Source: an uncultured Bacteroidota bacterium (GTDB lineage: Bacteria > Bacteroidota > Bacteroidia > Flavobacteriales_F > PHOS-HE28). From it: a stretch of 53,574 nt of DNA. Made by a program: the position numbers and the translations under genes. Location: NCBI GenBank assembly GCA_902826215.1, contig CADEDY010000019.1:1-53574 (forward strand), in the 5' to 3' direction. Under the pieces are notes generated by a model. That model searched no databases and was not told the origin of the DNA. It saw nothing but the letters and a program-made list of their open reading frames with translations. Of the stretch, positions 1 to 8,153 are shown one piece after another; positions within the stretch are counted from its first letter, which is position 1, and every line of letters begins with the position of its first letter.

Positions 1-267
1 GAATGAGCAGGTGGGCTAGGAAACGCAGGGTCTCCGAAGACGGAAGACCCTGCGCCGGTTTCAATATATGACCAACGCGCCAACGGCGTTCCATAGTCTG
101 CTAAAAAGGAAGAATCGCTCGCAGGGCTGTTCGCTGGTTCGGATCTGTGATCCGGTCCGTACCTAGAATCTGCGCTACCCTAACCCTTCGATCCGTGATC
201 TTGCCCACCTGCTGGAACATGGACGGATCGTTCTCACAGATCCGCGCGAGCGGAGACTAGCCCGCCA
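1..267. other. Intergenic region at window edge
   Basis: I find no supportable gene here. The only distinct structure is a perfect hairpin near the left end (listed separately). The rest carries several scattered copies of a gatcc/ggatc-type word around 140-255 but no reading frame of convincing length. One plus-strand frame is open from the window start to a stop at about 71, so the tail of a gene lying mostly outside the window cannot be excluded. Confidence 0.4.
24..54. terminator. Hairpin, probable terminator of an upstream gene
   Basis: CGCAGGGTCT (24-33) pairs perfectly with AGACCCTGCG (45-54), a 10-bp stem with an 11-nt loop. There is no long T run after it (only ccggtttc), so intrinsic termination is plausible but not proven. 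It could serve a gene ending just left of the window. Confidence 0.45.
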
Positions 268-870
268 TCATTTGGTCTCTTTCAAATGCTTGAGAATAGG
301 ATCGCGGTACTGTCCACGAATAGTACGCATTGAACCATCCCTTAAGTACAGATCCGTCGTCTGCTCTAGCTCCCAACCACTCCGGATGTTCTGATACACA
401 TCGTAGTGCTTACCTATCGTGTTCACTACGATCGGCAGGTGGCACTCATTGAGGATCGAAAAGTCGTACGAATTGAAATAGTATCGCCCTTGAAAGGTGA
501 TCAACGTAACGTACCCATCAACAATGTGCACAATGAACATGCTCTTCCCTTTGTGAACGTATAGTGCGCCATTGAGAAGGCTGTCGTTTCCACCACTCCC
601 GGGTGCCGGAACATATTCGACCAATGATCGCTTCGTTGTCGAGCCTAGATAGCCCTGAATGAGATCTTGGCCATTAACCTCCGATGAATACCAACATGAA
701 TTCACGCCAGCGTGTTGCTGACCACTATTCATGAATGGCCCGCATCTCTTCTTGGTCTGAACTGAAGTCAACAATGAGTCGACCCCTGGAATATCACATA
801 AAGCCTGTCCAAGCGTAACTTGAACGCTGCAAATCAAGACCATTCCAGCTATACACAGCTTTGCGCCCAT
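268..870 (-). CDS. Secreted protein of unknown function
   Basis: 200 aa. Residues 1-22 form a signal peptide: charged start, hydrophobic core IAGMVLICSVQVTLG, then a Gln. The mature part has four or five scattered cysteines (CDIPG, RCGPF, SCWYS, NECHLP), consistent with disulfides in the periplasm or outside the cell, and a beta-rich middle (SMFIVHIVDGYVTLITFQGRYYF). I recognise no domain or catalytic motif and see no T9SS tail. It stands alone on the minus strand, with an unexplained 246-bp gap to the next, oppositely oriented gene. Base composition is more A/T-rich than the genes after 2.9 kb, so recent acquisition is possible. Confidence 0.65.
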   Translation of the reverse strand: MGAKLCIAGMVLICSVQVTLGQALCDIPGVDSLLTSVQTKKRCGPFMNSGQQHAGVNSCWYSSEVNGQDLIQGYLGSTTKRSLVEYVPAPGSGGNDSLLNGALYVHKGKSMFIVHIVDGYVTLITFQGRYYFNSYDFSILNECHLPIVVNTIGKHYDVYQNIRSGWELEQTTDLYLRDGSMRTIRGQYRDPILKHLKETK

Positions 871-1116
871 ACGCGAGGTTCAAGTGTCAATGTGATCAAC
901 CATATGCATCTAACTGCTGGAGCCGTCAACTAGTTGACCAGAAGAACCTGCGAAGGGATAGTTGGGATTCATCTGGGCGAGCGTTCGATCGTGAAGTCTA
1001 TGCTTTGGTAGGGTCACCATGCCACTCGAAGATAGGTGCTGGACCGTTGCAGGTGCTTTGCCGATCGCAGACCTTCAGGTAGATTCGAACATTCAACCAC
1101 TGGCTGATCGATCACT

Positions 1117-1974
1117 ATGGGAAAATGTATCTATTGCGGGGAGTCAGCAGGACTACTGAAGTCCAAACATTCCCAATGTGAGGCCAAGGAAAAGAATCGC
1201 CTCTCGCAGCTGAAGGATTTCTTAGTGAGCATAGAGGATAGCGTGGTAGCAGCAGTGCAGCACCCGGAAGAAGCGAGTAGACTTACCCAACTGATCAACG
1301 AGGGTGGGCAACTAAGCGGATCGACTCAAGAGGGAGTGCGCGAAGCCATAGTTTCAGGCTGGTGCCGCAGTGTGGACATATGCTTGGAAGATGGCATTAT
1401 CGATGAAGCCGAGGAACTCCGGTTGATGGCTTTCAAGAATGGATTCAAGTTCACAGAAGAAGATCTTGACAGAACAGGCGCTCACACACGGTTCATCCAA
1501 GCACTTGTGATCAGGGACCTACTGAACGGCATACTACCGGAGCGATACCAGATATCCGAAACGCTACCGATAAACCTACAGAAAGGAGAAACGGTCGTAT
1601 GGGTTTTCATGTCGTGCAGCTATTTCGAAGACAAGACCAAACGGCAATATGTTGGTGGAACCAGAGGAACAAGTGTTCGCGTGATGAAAGGCGTGTACTA
1701 TAGAATTGGTGCCTTCAAAGGAACAACCGTGGAGAACACCGAACGTGTGCTGGTGGACAAGGGCTTAGTCGTCCTTACCAATAAGCACATCTACTTCGCG
1801 GGTCCGTCAAAGAGCCTTCGGATCCCGTATGAAAAGATCGTTTCATTCCTGCCTTTCGAGGATGGGGTTGGTGTGATCCGCGATGCCCAAACTGCGAAAC
1901 CCCAGATCTTCAATACCGGTGAGGGTTGGTTCACGTATAATTTGGTGACGAATCTGGCGCAGTTGTCCCAGTAG
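1117..1974 (+). CDS. Zn-knuckle protein with C-terminal PH-like domain
   Basis: 285 aa, no signal peptide, so probably cytosolic. The N-terminus has a compact putative zinc site, C4-x2-C7 then H18-x2-C21 (CIYCGES...KHSQCE). Residues ~35-150 are helical with an acidic stretch (LEDGIIDEAEELRLM) that reminds me of TerB-like or EF-hand-like helices; this is only a resemblance. Residues ~160-285 are beta-rich with the pattern VLVDKGLVVLTNKHIYF...LRIPYEKIVSF, typical of bacterial PH-like (bPH/GRAM-like) domains, which often bind lipids or proteins. Zn-ribbon, helical linker and bPH together suggest a membrane- or stress-associated regulator, but its function is not known. The region is relatively A/T-rich. 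Confidence 0.75.
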   Translation: MGKCIYCGESAGLLKSKHSQCEAKEKNRLSQLKDFLVSIEDSVVAAVQHPEEASRLTQLINEGGQLSGSTQEGVREAIVSGWCRSVDICLEDGIIDEAEELRLMAFKNGFKFTEEDLDRTGAHTRFIQALVIRDLLNGILPERYQISETLPINLQKGETVVWVFMSCSYFEDKTKRQYVGGTRGTSVRVMKGVYYRIGAFKGTTVENTERVLVDKGLVVLTNKHIYFAGPSKSLRIPYEKIVSFLPFEDGVGVIRDAQTAKPQIFNTGEGWFTYNLVTNLAQLSQ

Positions 1975-2180
1975 CGCTCATCCACGGAGGTCTTGTACTC
2001 GCTTCGTGCCGAAATATGCATTCCAATGCACAAGTCATAGTTTCTATGCCACCGCACGGACTTCGCCTCTTTCCCTGCGAGCTTTTCGGCCCAATCGGGA
2101 TCCGTGCAAGTATGCTGTGGTATGGCTTGAAGGCACAACGAATGCTTGGTTTCCGGGTTGACGCTCTCTAGGGCCGGTTC

Positions 2181-2702
2181 TTACTCGAACTCGATCATAT
2201 TGTAATTCACCTTGGTCCTATCTATCGGTCCATTGCACAGTAAATGACCTGCATCGCTTATCCGACTCATTGTCCGTGAGAAGTGCATGTCATCAGGCCC
2301 ATCGATCTTCACAGTAAGCGATGGTGCGCTTACCCCACCGTCCAATTGGAATCGGTAGTCGTGCTGGTTATTGGAATTGAAGATCCAATGCCGGAATTGG
2401 AAGTAGTAACGATCCGCATAGACGATAAGAAAATCATTCTCGCCATAGTCCGTGTCCAAGGGACCGATCTGCCTCCCGTCGTAAACAGTGCGGTCTCCCA
2501 CGTTGTCTTGAAAGAGCTCGAGGTCGTTCGCCCGATCGATAGAGTAAAAGCCACGCACCACCTTCACCGAGTCGACGGACATGTCATCACCGACCCGGAC
2601 ATCCAGCGATGACAGATCGATCATCTTGTACCAGGTGTTCACCCAAAAAGCAAAAGCCAGGGCTCCGGTCCCAACGATGAGTAGAATGACCCAGCGCTTC
2701 AT
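2181..2702 (-). CDS. Membrane-anchored hypothetical protein
   Basis: 173 aa. One N-terminal hydrophobic segment (residues 4-22, WVILLIVGTGALAFAFWV) looks like a signal anchor: there is no clear cleavage site after it and the text continues NTWYKMIDLSS. The remaining ~150 residues are polar with many Asp (DVRVGDDMSVDSVKVV, LDTDYGENDF), probably facing the periplasm. I recognise no family. The start was chosen because the next upstream Met would lose the hydrophobic N-terminus. It is divergent from the exported pair beginning at 2868. Confidence 0.6.
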   Translation of the reverse strand: MKRWVILLIVGTGALAFAFWVNTWYKMIDLSSLDVRVGDDMSVDSVKVVRGFYSIDRANDLELFQDNVGDRTVYDGRQIGPLDTDYGENDFLIVYADRYYFQFRHWIFNSNNQHDYRFQLDGGVSAPSLTVKIDGPDDMHFSRTMSRISDAGHLLCNGPIDRTKVNYNMIEFE

Positions 2703-2867
2703 ACGTTCTTCTTTGTGGAGCTCAAGGTAGCAGCATGTTCATGCATTTGTGGTGTCGGCACATTTCGTTCACCACCGGTTGTGTCCTTCTTTTCCGGCAC
2801 AAGTCATGCTGCGAACTCCAGCACGAAATACCAACTTCGCCCCCGCGTTCCCCTACCACCCAACCAA

Positions 2868-4073
2868 ATGAAACCCCTCCTCCGCTGGCTCCCGGCAATC
2901 GTGGTGGTGCCCCTGTTGCTGGCGGCCTTTTTGCCGGAGAGGCCCGAGGCGGTGGTGGTGCCGAGCGTGTTCCGCTGGCGCAACAGCTACTGGTTGGAGG
3001 GCGATGAGGAGCAGGCCACGCAGCGCAACGGCATCCAGCGGGTGTACCTGAAGCTGCTGGACATCGACTGGAACCCAGCCAACGGTGCCCACCCCACCAG
3101 CAGCGTGCGCGTGCCCTACCAATGGCGCGACTACAGCGGACGCGGCGGCATGTGGACCGGGCAGGTGGAGCTGGTGCCCTGCATCTACATCACCAACAAC
3201 ACGTTCCTGAAGATCAGCGATGCGGAGGTGGAGGAACTGGGGCACAACCTGCTGCGCAAGTTGCGGATGGAATGTCCGCACACGATACACGGGGTGATGT
3301 TGGATTGCGACTGGACGGCGAAGACCAAGGACCGGTTCTTCCGGCTGACGCGGATGCTGAACGATAGCTTGGATGTGCCGCTCACGGCCACCATCCGCCT
3401 GCACCAATATGCGCGACCGGGCAAGACCGGTGTGCCACCCGCCGACCGCGGCATGCTGATGCCCTACAACGTGGGGCGCATCACCGAGCCGGGCAACACC
3501 AATTCGATCTTCGACCGCGCGGCCGCCGAGCCCTACTTCGCCAACGCGAAGCCCTATCCGCTTCCGCTCGATATCGGATTGCCTGCTTTCTCGTGGGGCG
3601 TTCACTTCCGCAACGGTGTGTTCCAGGGGATCCTGCAGGACGGTGAGGTGCAGCTGGCCCATTCGTATGGCCTGTTGCAAGGCGAGATGCGCGGCACCCT
3701 GCAGGTGGTGAACGAGAACAACGCGCAACTGCCGCAACTGCACCTGGGCGATGAGATCCGCATGGAGCGCATGACGCCCGAGGCGATCGCCGAAGTGGCG
3801 CAGTTGGCCCGCAAGGCCGTGAACAGCGACACCCTCGCGGTGGCCTATTTCGAACTGGGCACCGGCACCTTTCAACGAATGGACAAGGCCGAAGTGCAAG
3901 CCGGATACGCGGCCTTCGGCAGGCTGTGCACATCGGCCTTCGCACCACCCGAGGTGGAGGAACAGGACGCGTGGGAAGGTCCGTACGAGGTCATGGACAC
4001 CACGGTCTGGGAGGCGGTGGATACGGTGATGGCTGTTCCCGAGATCAACTACGACCGCAATCACAAACCCTGA
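2868..4073 (+). CDS. Exported TIM-barrel-like protein, coupled to next gene
   Basis: 401 aa from the ATG at 2868; the longer frame from 2715 adds 51 residues that precede a good signal sequence (KPLLRWLPAIVVVPLLLAAFLP), so I reject it. Residues ~35-60 (VFRWRNSYWL, IQRVYLKLLDIDW) and ~130-190 (IHGVMLDCDWTAKTKDRF, LTATIRLHQ) follow the beta-strand/helix rhythm of a TIM-barrel glycoside-hydrolase-like protein, with acidic residues at strand ends (LDCDW). I cannot name a GH family. Similar proteins of unknown function occur in Bacteroidota, always as far as I recall as envelope proteins. Its stop overlaps the start of the next gene (TGATG), so the two are translationally coupled and probably work together. 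Confidence 0.75.
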   Translation: MKPLLRWLPAIVVVPLLLAAFLPERPEAVVVPSVFRWRNSYWLEGDEEQATQRNGIQRVYLKLLDIDWNPANGAHPTSSVRVPYQWRDYSGRGGMWTGQVELVPCIYITNNTFLKISDAEVEELGHNLLRKLRMECPHTIHGVMLDCDWTAKTKDRFFRLTRMLNDSLDVPLTATIRLHQYARPGKTGVPPADRGMLMPYNVGRITEPGNTNSIFDRAAAEPYFANAKPYPLPLDIGLPAFSWGVHFRNGVFQGILQDGEVQLAHSYGLLQGEMRGTLQVVNENNAQLPQLHLGDEIRMERMTPEAIAEVAQLARKAVNSDTLAVAYFELGTGTFQRMDKAEVQAGYAAFGRLCTSAFAPPEVEEQDAWEGPYEVMDTTVWEAVDTVMAVPEINYDRNHKP

Positions 4074-6406
4074 TGCGCGCCCTGTCCTTCTGTTTCGCGC
4101 TAGCGTATGCGCTGCTACCGGCCCGGCTGAACAGCTGCGGCTGGGACTGGAACGCGGAGGAATTCCGCTTCTGGTTGCTGCAACCGGAGATCGCCGACTC
4201 GCGCGCGTTGCATGCCTTCTACTTCACCACCGAAGTACTCTACGGTCCGGACTACGATGCGATCGTGAACCTGCCCTACGAGGCCAACCTCGCCGAGTGG
4301 CAGGCCGTGGTGGGCAACGATGTGTCGGCGGAAGACATCGCCATGATCCTCTATGGCACGGCACCGGAGGACTACTTCAAGCAGGAGGCGGAGCTGTTCC
4401 GCACGAACGCCTTCCTGCGTCGGTTGGCGCAGAAGAAGAAAGGCTGGCCGGCCTACATCAGCTTCGCGAAACGCTGCGAGCAATTGGTGAACAGCGATGA
4501 CCCGTGGGGTTTCATCGCGCACGATGGGCAAGGCATCCGCAAGGCGTGGAAGGAAGGCGTGCACCAGCTGAAGGCGGCGAAGGATCCGCACCTGCGCGCG
4601 CGCTTGGCATTCCAACTGGTGCGCTTGGCCCACCACAGCCACGACCCCGGCAGGCCCGACCTGGGTGCACAGGCCCTGTACGAACAGCACCTCGCCCCGT
4701 TGCGCGGCACCACGTGGATGGAACCGGCGGCGGCCTTCTACCTCGCGGGCATGCTGAACAACCCGTCGCGCGACCTCGCCTTCGCGGCCTGCTTCGACCG
4801 TGCGACGGACAAGCAGTTCCGCATGGTGCAGCTGTTCGAGAGCGGCATGGCGGAGAGCTACCTGCCGCTGGCAACGAGCGATACCCACCGCACCACGCTG
4901 CTGGTGATGCGCGACCTGCAACACCCCGGCCGCGCGTTGGACGATCTGGAACGCATCGCGGCGTGGGATCCCGGCAATGCACACCTGCCCTTGCTGCTGA
5001 CCCGCGAGGCCAACAAGTTGGAGGATTGGTTGCTCACCCCGGCCCTCACGGATTTCAACGCGGCCATCTACCAGTGGAACGAGCCCGACGATGGCGTTAC
5101 GCAGGAAGACGTGTCCCGCGCAGACCGGCAATACTTGCACCAGGTACACGCCTTCATCGCACGCATCGCGCCGCATTACACCGGCGAACAGCAGGCCTTG
5201 CTCCAGTTGCTGAACGGTCACTTGAGCTTCATTGTCGGTGATCTCGATGCCTGTCGCGCCACCATGGCCCGTGTAGAAGAAGAACCCGCAGCCACCGCGA
5301 TGATGCGCGCCCAAGCCCGCATCGACCGCATCCTCTGCGGCGTGTTGGCGAGCAAGCAACTGACCGATGCCACGCGCAGCGATGTGCTGGCCTTGGTGGA
5401 GCTGATGAACACCGAGCCGGAACTCTTCGGACACCGCGCTACCCTGCTCGGCCAGTTGCACCTCTACCTCGGTAAGGAACTGATCGAACGCGGCGAGATG
5501 GCCGAAGGGCTGTTCCTCTTGGCCCGCACGGAGCGCATGTTCGGCACCATGATCCCCTCGTGGTACAGCAAGAACGCGCGCCACGAAGCCTTCGAGCGCG
5601 CCGCCCCCGCCGATTACGACCGCATGATCGCGCTGCTGGACAAACCGAACAAGACCGCCTTCGAGCAGTACCTCACCGCCACCAACGAACGCCCCGCGGA
5701 TTGGGAGAACACCGAGGCACACTTCAAGTACAACGAACTGAGCCGTGAGAAACTGCTGGACTACAAGGCCACCTGGTACGTGGTGCGCGACCGCTTGGAA
5801 GAAGCCGCTGCAGCCTTCAAGCAGATACCGGATGAATTCTGGACCGGTTACCCCTACGCCATCTTCGCCGACGACGATCCCTTCCAGTTGAACATCCACG
5901 ACCCGCACAACTACGGCAAGACGGATGTGAACCGCTACACCAAGCGCACGATCGTGGAGCGCATGATCGCCCTGAAGAAGGAAGCCGACCGCAACCCCAG
6001 CAAACGCGCCCTCAACCACTACCTGCTCGGCAACGCGTACTACAACATGAGCTGGCACGGCAAGTACTGGATCATGAGCCGCATCGCCTGGAGCATCTGG
6101 GAAGATGGCAACTGGGACGAACCGAGCTACGTGGCCGGTCCCTTCGACGACGACTACTACGGCTGCGCCCGCGCCAAATCGCACTACCTCCAAGCCATCA
6201 AAGCCGCCAAGGACCCAGTGCTGAAAGCCCTGGCCGTGGACATGGCCGGCGCCTGCGAACGCAACTGGCTCGCCTACTCCAACGATACCGACCACGACTG
6301 GACGAACCCGTATCGCAGCGCGCTCACCGATGCCAAGAGCGAAGAGGCGTATCGCGATATCGAAGAGTGCCGTGGGTATGCGGAATTCGTGGGGCGGTAT
6401 CGGTAG
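4073..6406 (+). CDS. Large exported helical-repeat protein
   Basis: 777 aa from the ATG that overlaps the preceding stop by one base. Residues 1-19 form a signal peptide (ALSFCFALAYALLPA), followed by SCGWDW. The rest is overwhelmingly helical and rich in Ala, Leu, Tyr and Trp, with helix pairs such as LRARLAFQLVRLAHHS and ALNHYLLGNAYYNMSW that resemble degenerate TPR/SEL1-type repeats. No catalytic motif is visible. The coupling to the TIM-barrel-like gene suggests a partner or scaffold in the periplasm or outer envelope. An open antisense frame covers nearly the whole gene but is explained by G/C-ending codons. Just after the stop the structured repeat array begins. Confidence 0.75.
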   Translation: MRALSFCFALAYALLPARLNSCGWDWNAEEFRFWLLQPEIADSRALHAFYFTTEVLYGPDYDAIVNLPYEANLAEWQAVVGNDVSAEDIAMILYGTAPEDYFKQEAELFRTNAFLRRLAQKKKGWPAYISFAKRCEQLVNSDDPWGFIAHDGQGIRKAWKEGVHQLKAAKDPHLRARLAFQLVRLAHHSHDPGRPDLGAQALYEQHLAPLRGTTWMEPAAAFYLAGMLNNPSRDLAFAACFDRATDKQFRMVQLFESGMAESYLPLATSDTHRTTLLVMRDLQHPGRALDDLERIAAWDPGNAHLPLLLTREANKLEDWLLTPALTDFNAAIYQWNEPDDGVTQEDVSRADRQYLHQVHAFIARIAPHYTGEQQALLQLLNGHLSFIVGDLDACRATMARVEEEPAATAMMRAQARIDRILCGVLASKQLTDATRSDVLALVELMNTEPELFGHRATLLGQLHLYLGKELIERGEMAEGLFLLARTERMFGTMIPSWYSKNARHEAFERAAPADYDRMIALLDKPNKTAFEQYLTATNERPADWENTEAHFKYNELSREKLLDYKATWYVVRDRLEEAAAAFKQIPDEFWTGYPYAIFADDDPFQLNIHDPHNYGKTDVNRYTKRTIVERMIALKKEADRNPSKRALNHYLLGNAYYNMSWHGKYWIMSRIAWSIWEDGNWDEPSYVAGPFDDDYYGCARAKSHYLQAIKAAKDPVLKALAVDMAGACERNWLAYSNDTDHDWTNPYRSALTDAKSEEAYRDIEECRGYAEFVGRYR

Positions 6407-6422
6407 GGGGCGTTCGAAATAG

Positions 6423-7226
6423 GCCGTCACACCGGAAGGGTTTCATAGCGCTTTATTGCCCACGCCGTCACACCGGAAGAACGCGGTAGTGTTCTATCCG
6501 GTGAGTCACCAAGGCCTGCCAACGTAGCAGGCATTTGTGAGACGCCGGGTCCCATTCGCACCAGCCCACCCGTCGCCCGGCGTGACGGACCTAGTAAGTG
6601 GGCAACACCTTGCGGCGTACCAGCTACCCACCCGACGCCGTCACACCGGAAGAACGCGGTAGCGGTCTATCCGGTGACTCACAAATGCCGACCAACGCAG
6701 CAGGCATTTGTGAGACGCCGGGTCCCCATCGCACCAGCCCAACCCATCGCCCGGCGTGACGGACCTAGTAGGTAGGCACCGCCTTGCAACGTACCAGCGA
6801 CCCACCCGACGCCGTCACACCGGAAGAACGCGGTAGCGGTCTATCCGGTGACTCACAAATGCCGACCAACGCAGCAGGCATTTGTGAGACGCCGGGTCCC
6901 CATCGCACCTCCCAACCCTCCGCCCGGCGTGACGGACCTGGTAGGTAGGCACCACCTTGCAACGTACCAGCGACCCACCAAGCGCCGTCACACCGGAAGA
7001 ACGCGGTAGCGGTCTATCCGGTGACTCACCAAGGCAACACACTCGCAAACATCTGTGAGACGCCGTCCCGGCTCAGGGCCGGGATGACGGCTCTTTGTAG
7101 AACCCTCCACCCGGCGTGACGGACCTAGTAGGTAGGCACCACCTTGCAACGTACCAGCGACCCACCCGACGCCGTCACACCGGAAGAACGCGGTAGCGGT
7201 CTATCCGGTGTCTCACAAAAGCCTGC
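6423..7226. repeat. Structured ~173-bp repeat array, left part
   Basis: Tandem, non-coding units beginning gccgtcacaccgga start at about 6423 (partial), 6464, 6637, 6811, 6984 and 7171, so the period is 173-174 bp (187 for the unit with an insertion). In the unit at 6637 I see nested inverted repeats: CACCGGA 6644-6650 with TCCGGTG 6670-6676; CTCACAAATGCC 6678-6689 with GGCATTTGTGAG 6703-6714; ACGCCGGG 6715-6722 with CCCGGCGT 6750-6757; and an outer CCGTCAC 6638-6644 with GTGACGG 6756-6762. The rest is a ~49-bp linker. The unit at 6984 carries an extra TCCCGG/CCGGGA palindrome (7066-7084). The last copy is interrupted near 7226, just before the GIY-YIG gene. Confidence 0.9.
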
Positions 7227-7260
7227 ACCCACTAAGCCGACCAATCCCGAACTTCACTTA

Positions 7261-7569
7261 ATGAAAGGTGGCTTCGTGTACATCATGACCAACAAGCACA
7301 ACACCACACTGTACACCGGTGTCACATCGAATTTGACCAAACGCATCCTACAGCACAAGAAGGGCGAATACCCGGACTCTTTCACCGATCAATTCCTGTG
7401 TCACAAACTCGTCTGGTTCGAGGCGTACAGTTCCATCACCGAAGCGATCGACATGGAAAAGCGGATCAAGAAGTGGCGGCGTGTTTGGAAGGAAGATCTT
7501 ATCCGTTCAAAGAACCCGGAGTGGATCGACCTGAGCGAAAGCTGGTATGATCGCCGAGATCTGGAGTGA
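7261..7569 (+). CDS. GIY-YIG nuclease domain protein
   Basis: 102 aa from the ATG at 7261. The longer frame from 7144 would translate repeat sequence and is rejected. This is a single-domain GIY-YIG protein of the UvrC/YhbQ-like group: GFVYIM (GIY strand, Y7), LYTGVT (YIG strand, Y18 and G20), Arg28, His32 and Glu66 in EAIDMEKRIKKW match the usual catalytic Tyr/Tyr/Arg/Glu set. The family cuts DNA in repair, restriction or homing; for this short group the substrate is generally unknown. The gene sits inside the structured repeat array, replacing the second half of one unit. That location suggests a link between nuclease and repeats, which is inference. Confidence 0.88.
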   Translation: MKGGFVYIMTNKHNTTLYTGVTSNLTKRILQHKKGEYPDSFTDQFLCHKLVWFEAYSSITEAIDMEKRIKKWRRVWKEDLIRSKNPEWIDLSESWYDRRDLE

Positions 7570-7590
7570 ACTGAACGTACTCTACCCCAC

Positions 7591-7992
7591 CGCGTCACAC
7601 TAGAAGAACACGGGAGTGTTCCATCCGGTGACTCACCAAGGCACCACCCTCGCAAACATCTGTGAGACGCCGGGTCCCTTTCGCACCAGCCCACCCTCCG
7701 CCCGGCGTGACGGACCTAGTAAGTGGGCACCACCTTGCAGCGTCGCAGCTACCTAACCAACGCCGTCACACCGGAAAGGCGCGGTAGCGACTTATCCGTT
7801 GACTCACACATGCCGACCAGCGCAGCAGGCATTGGTGAGACGCCGGGTCCCCATCGCACCAGCCCACCCGTCGCCCGGCGTGACGACCTAGTAGGTAGGC
7901 ACCACCTTGCAACATACCAGCGACCCACCCAACGCCGTCACACCGGAAGAACGCGGTAGCGGTCTATCCGGTGACTCACAGATGCCGACCAG
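7591..7992. repeat. Structured ~173-bp repeat array, right part
   Basis: Three further units start at about 7591, 7762 and 7933, spaced 171 bp. The first is diverged (cgcgtcacactagaag); the second carries substitutions in the first hairpin (ttatccgttg). The third matches the consensus up to the left arm of the second hairpin, then breaks off near 7992 into unrelated sequence. As in the left part, each complete copy keeps the ACGCCGGG/CCCGGCGT pair. Frames that run through these units give low-complexity, unrelated peptides and are not genes. Confidence 0.88.
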
Positions 7993-8153
7993 CATGGCTC
8001 GTATCTATTTGCGGTGCAGATCTGAAACGGCTGTCAACAACCGATCGTGAAGCGTCAGCGTTCGCGCCCCCTTGATCCCAGCGGGAACACCATTCACCTT
8101 TGTCGCGATTCCGGGTCAAGCCCGGAATGACGTGTCGTGTGACGCGGTCTGCC
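7993..8153. other. Leader of the peptidase-ligase operon, with REP-like palindrome
   Basis: Non-coding. It contains the palindrome ATTCCGGG (8108-8115) tcaag CCCGGAAT (8121-8128), followed by gacg. This is the same type of gcccgg...ccgggatgac element seen at 7066-7084 inside the repeat array and resembles dispersed REP-like palindromes. It lies 25 bp before the first operon gene, so it could affect transcript folding. No -7-like element stands out. Confidence 0.55.

Noticed and set aside
861..1082. 73-codon plus-strand ORF overlapping the start of the secreted-protein gene
   Set aside because: It overlaps the opposite gene's start, has no recognisable pattern and unusual composition with many Cys and Arg.
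1791..2138. 115-codon minus-strand ORF across the end of the Zn-knuckle gene
   Set aside because: Its second half is antisense to a well-supported bPH domain and its product resembles nothing.
4115..6430. 771-codon minus-strand ORF
   Set aside because: Antisense to the coupled helical-repeat protein. It arises from G/C-ending codons and lacks a signal peptide, domain or repeats; its product is Val/His/Gly-rich shadow text.
6765..7048. Minus-strand ORFs in the structured repeat array
   Set aside because: They translate tandem repeat copies and give near-identical short peptides; stop codons follow the repeat period.
6423..7992. CRISPR array
   Set aside because: The units are ~125 bp of repeat plus a conserved linker, not short repeats with unique spacers, and there are no cas genes.
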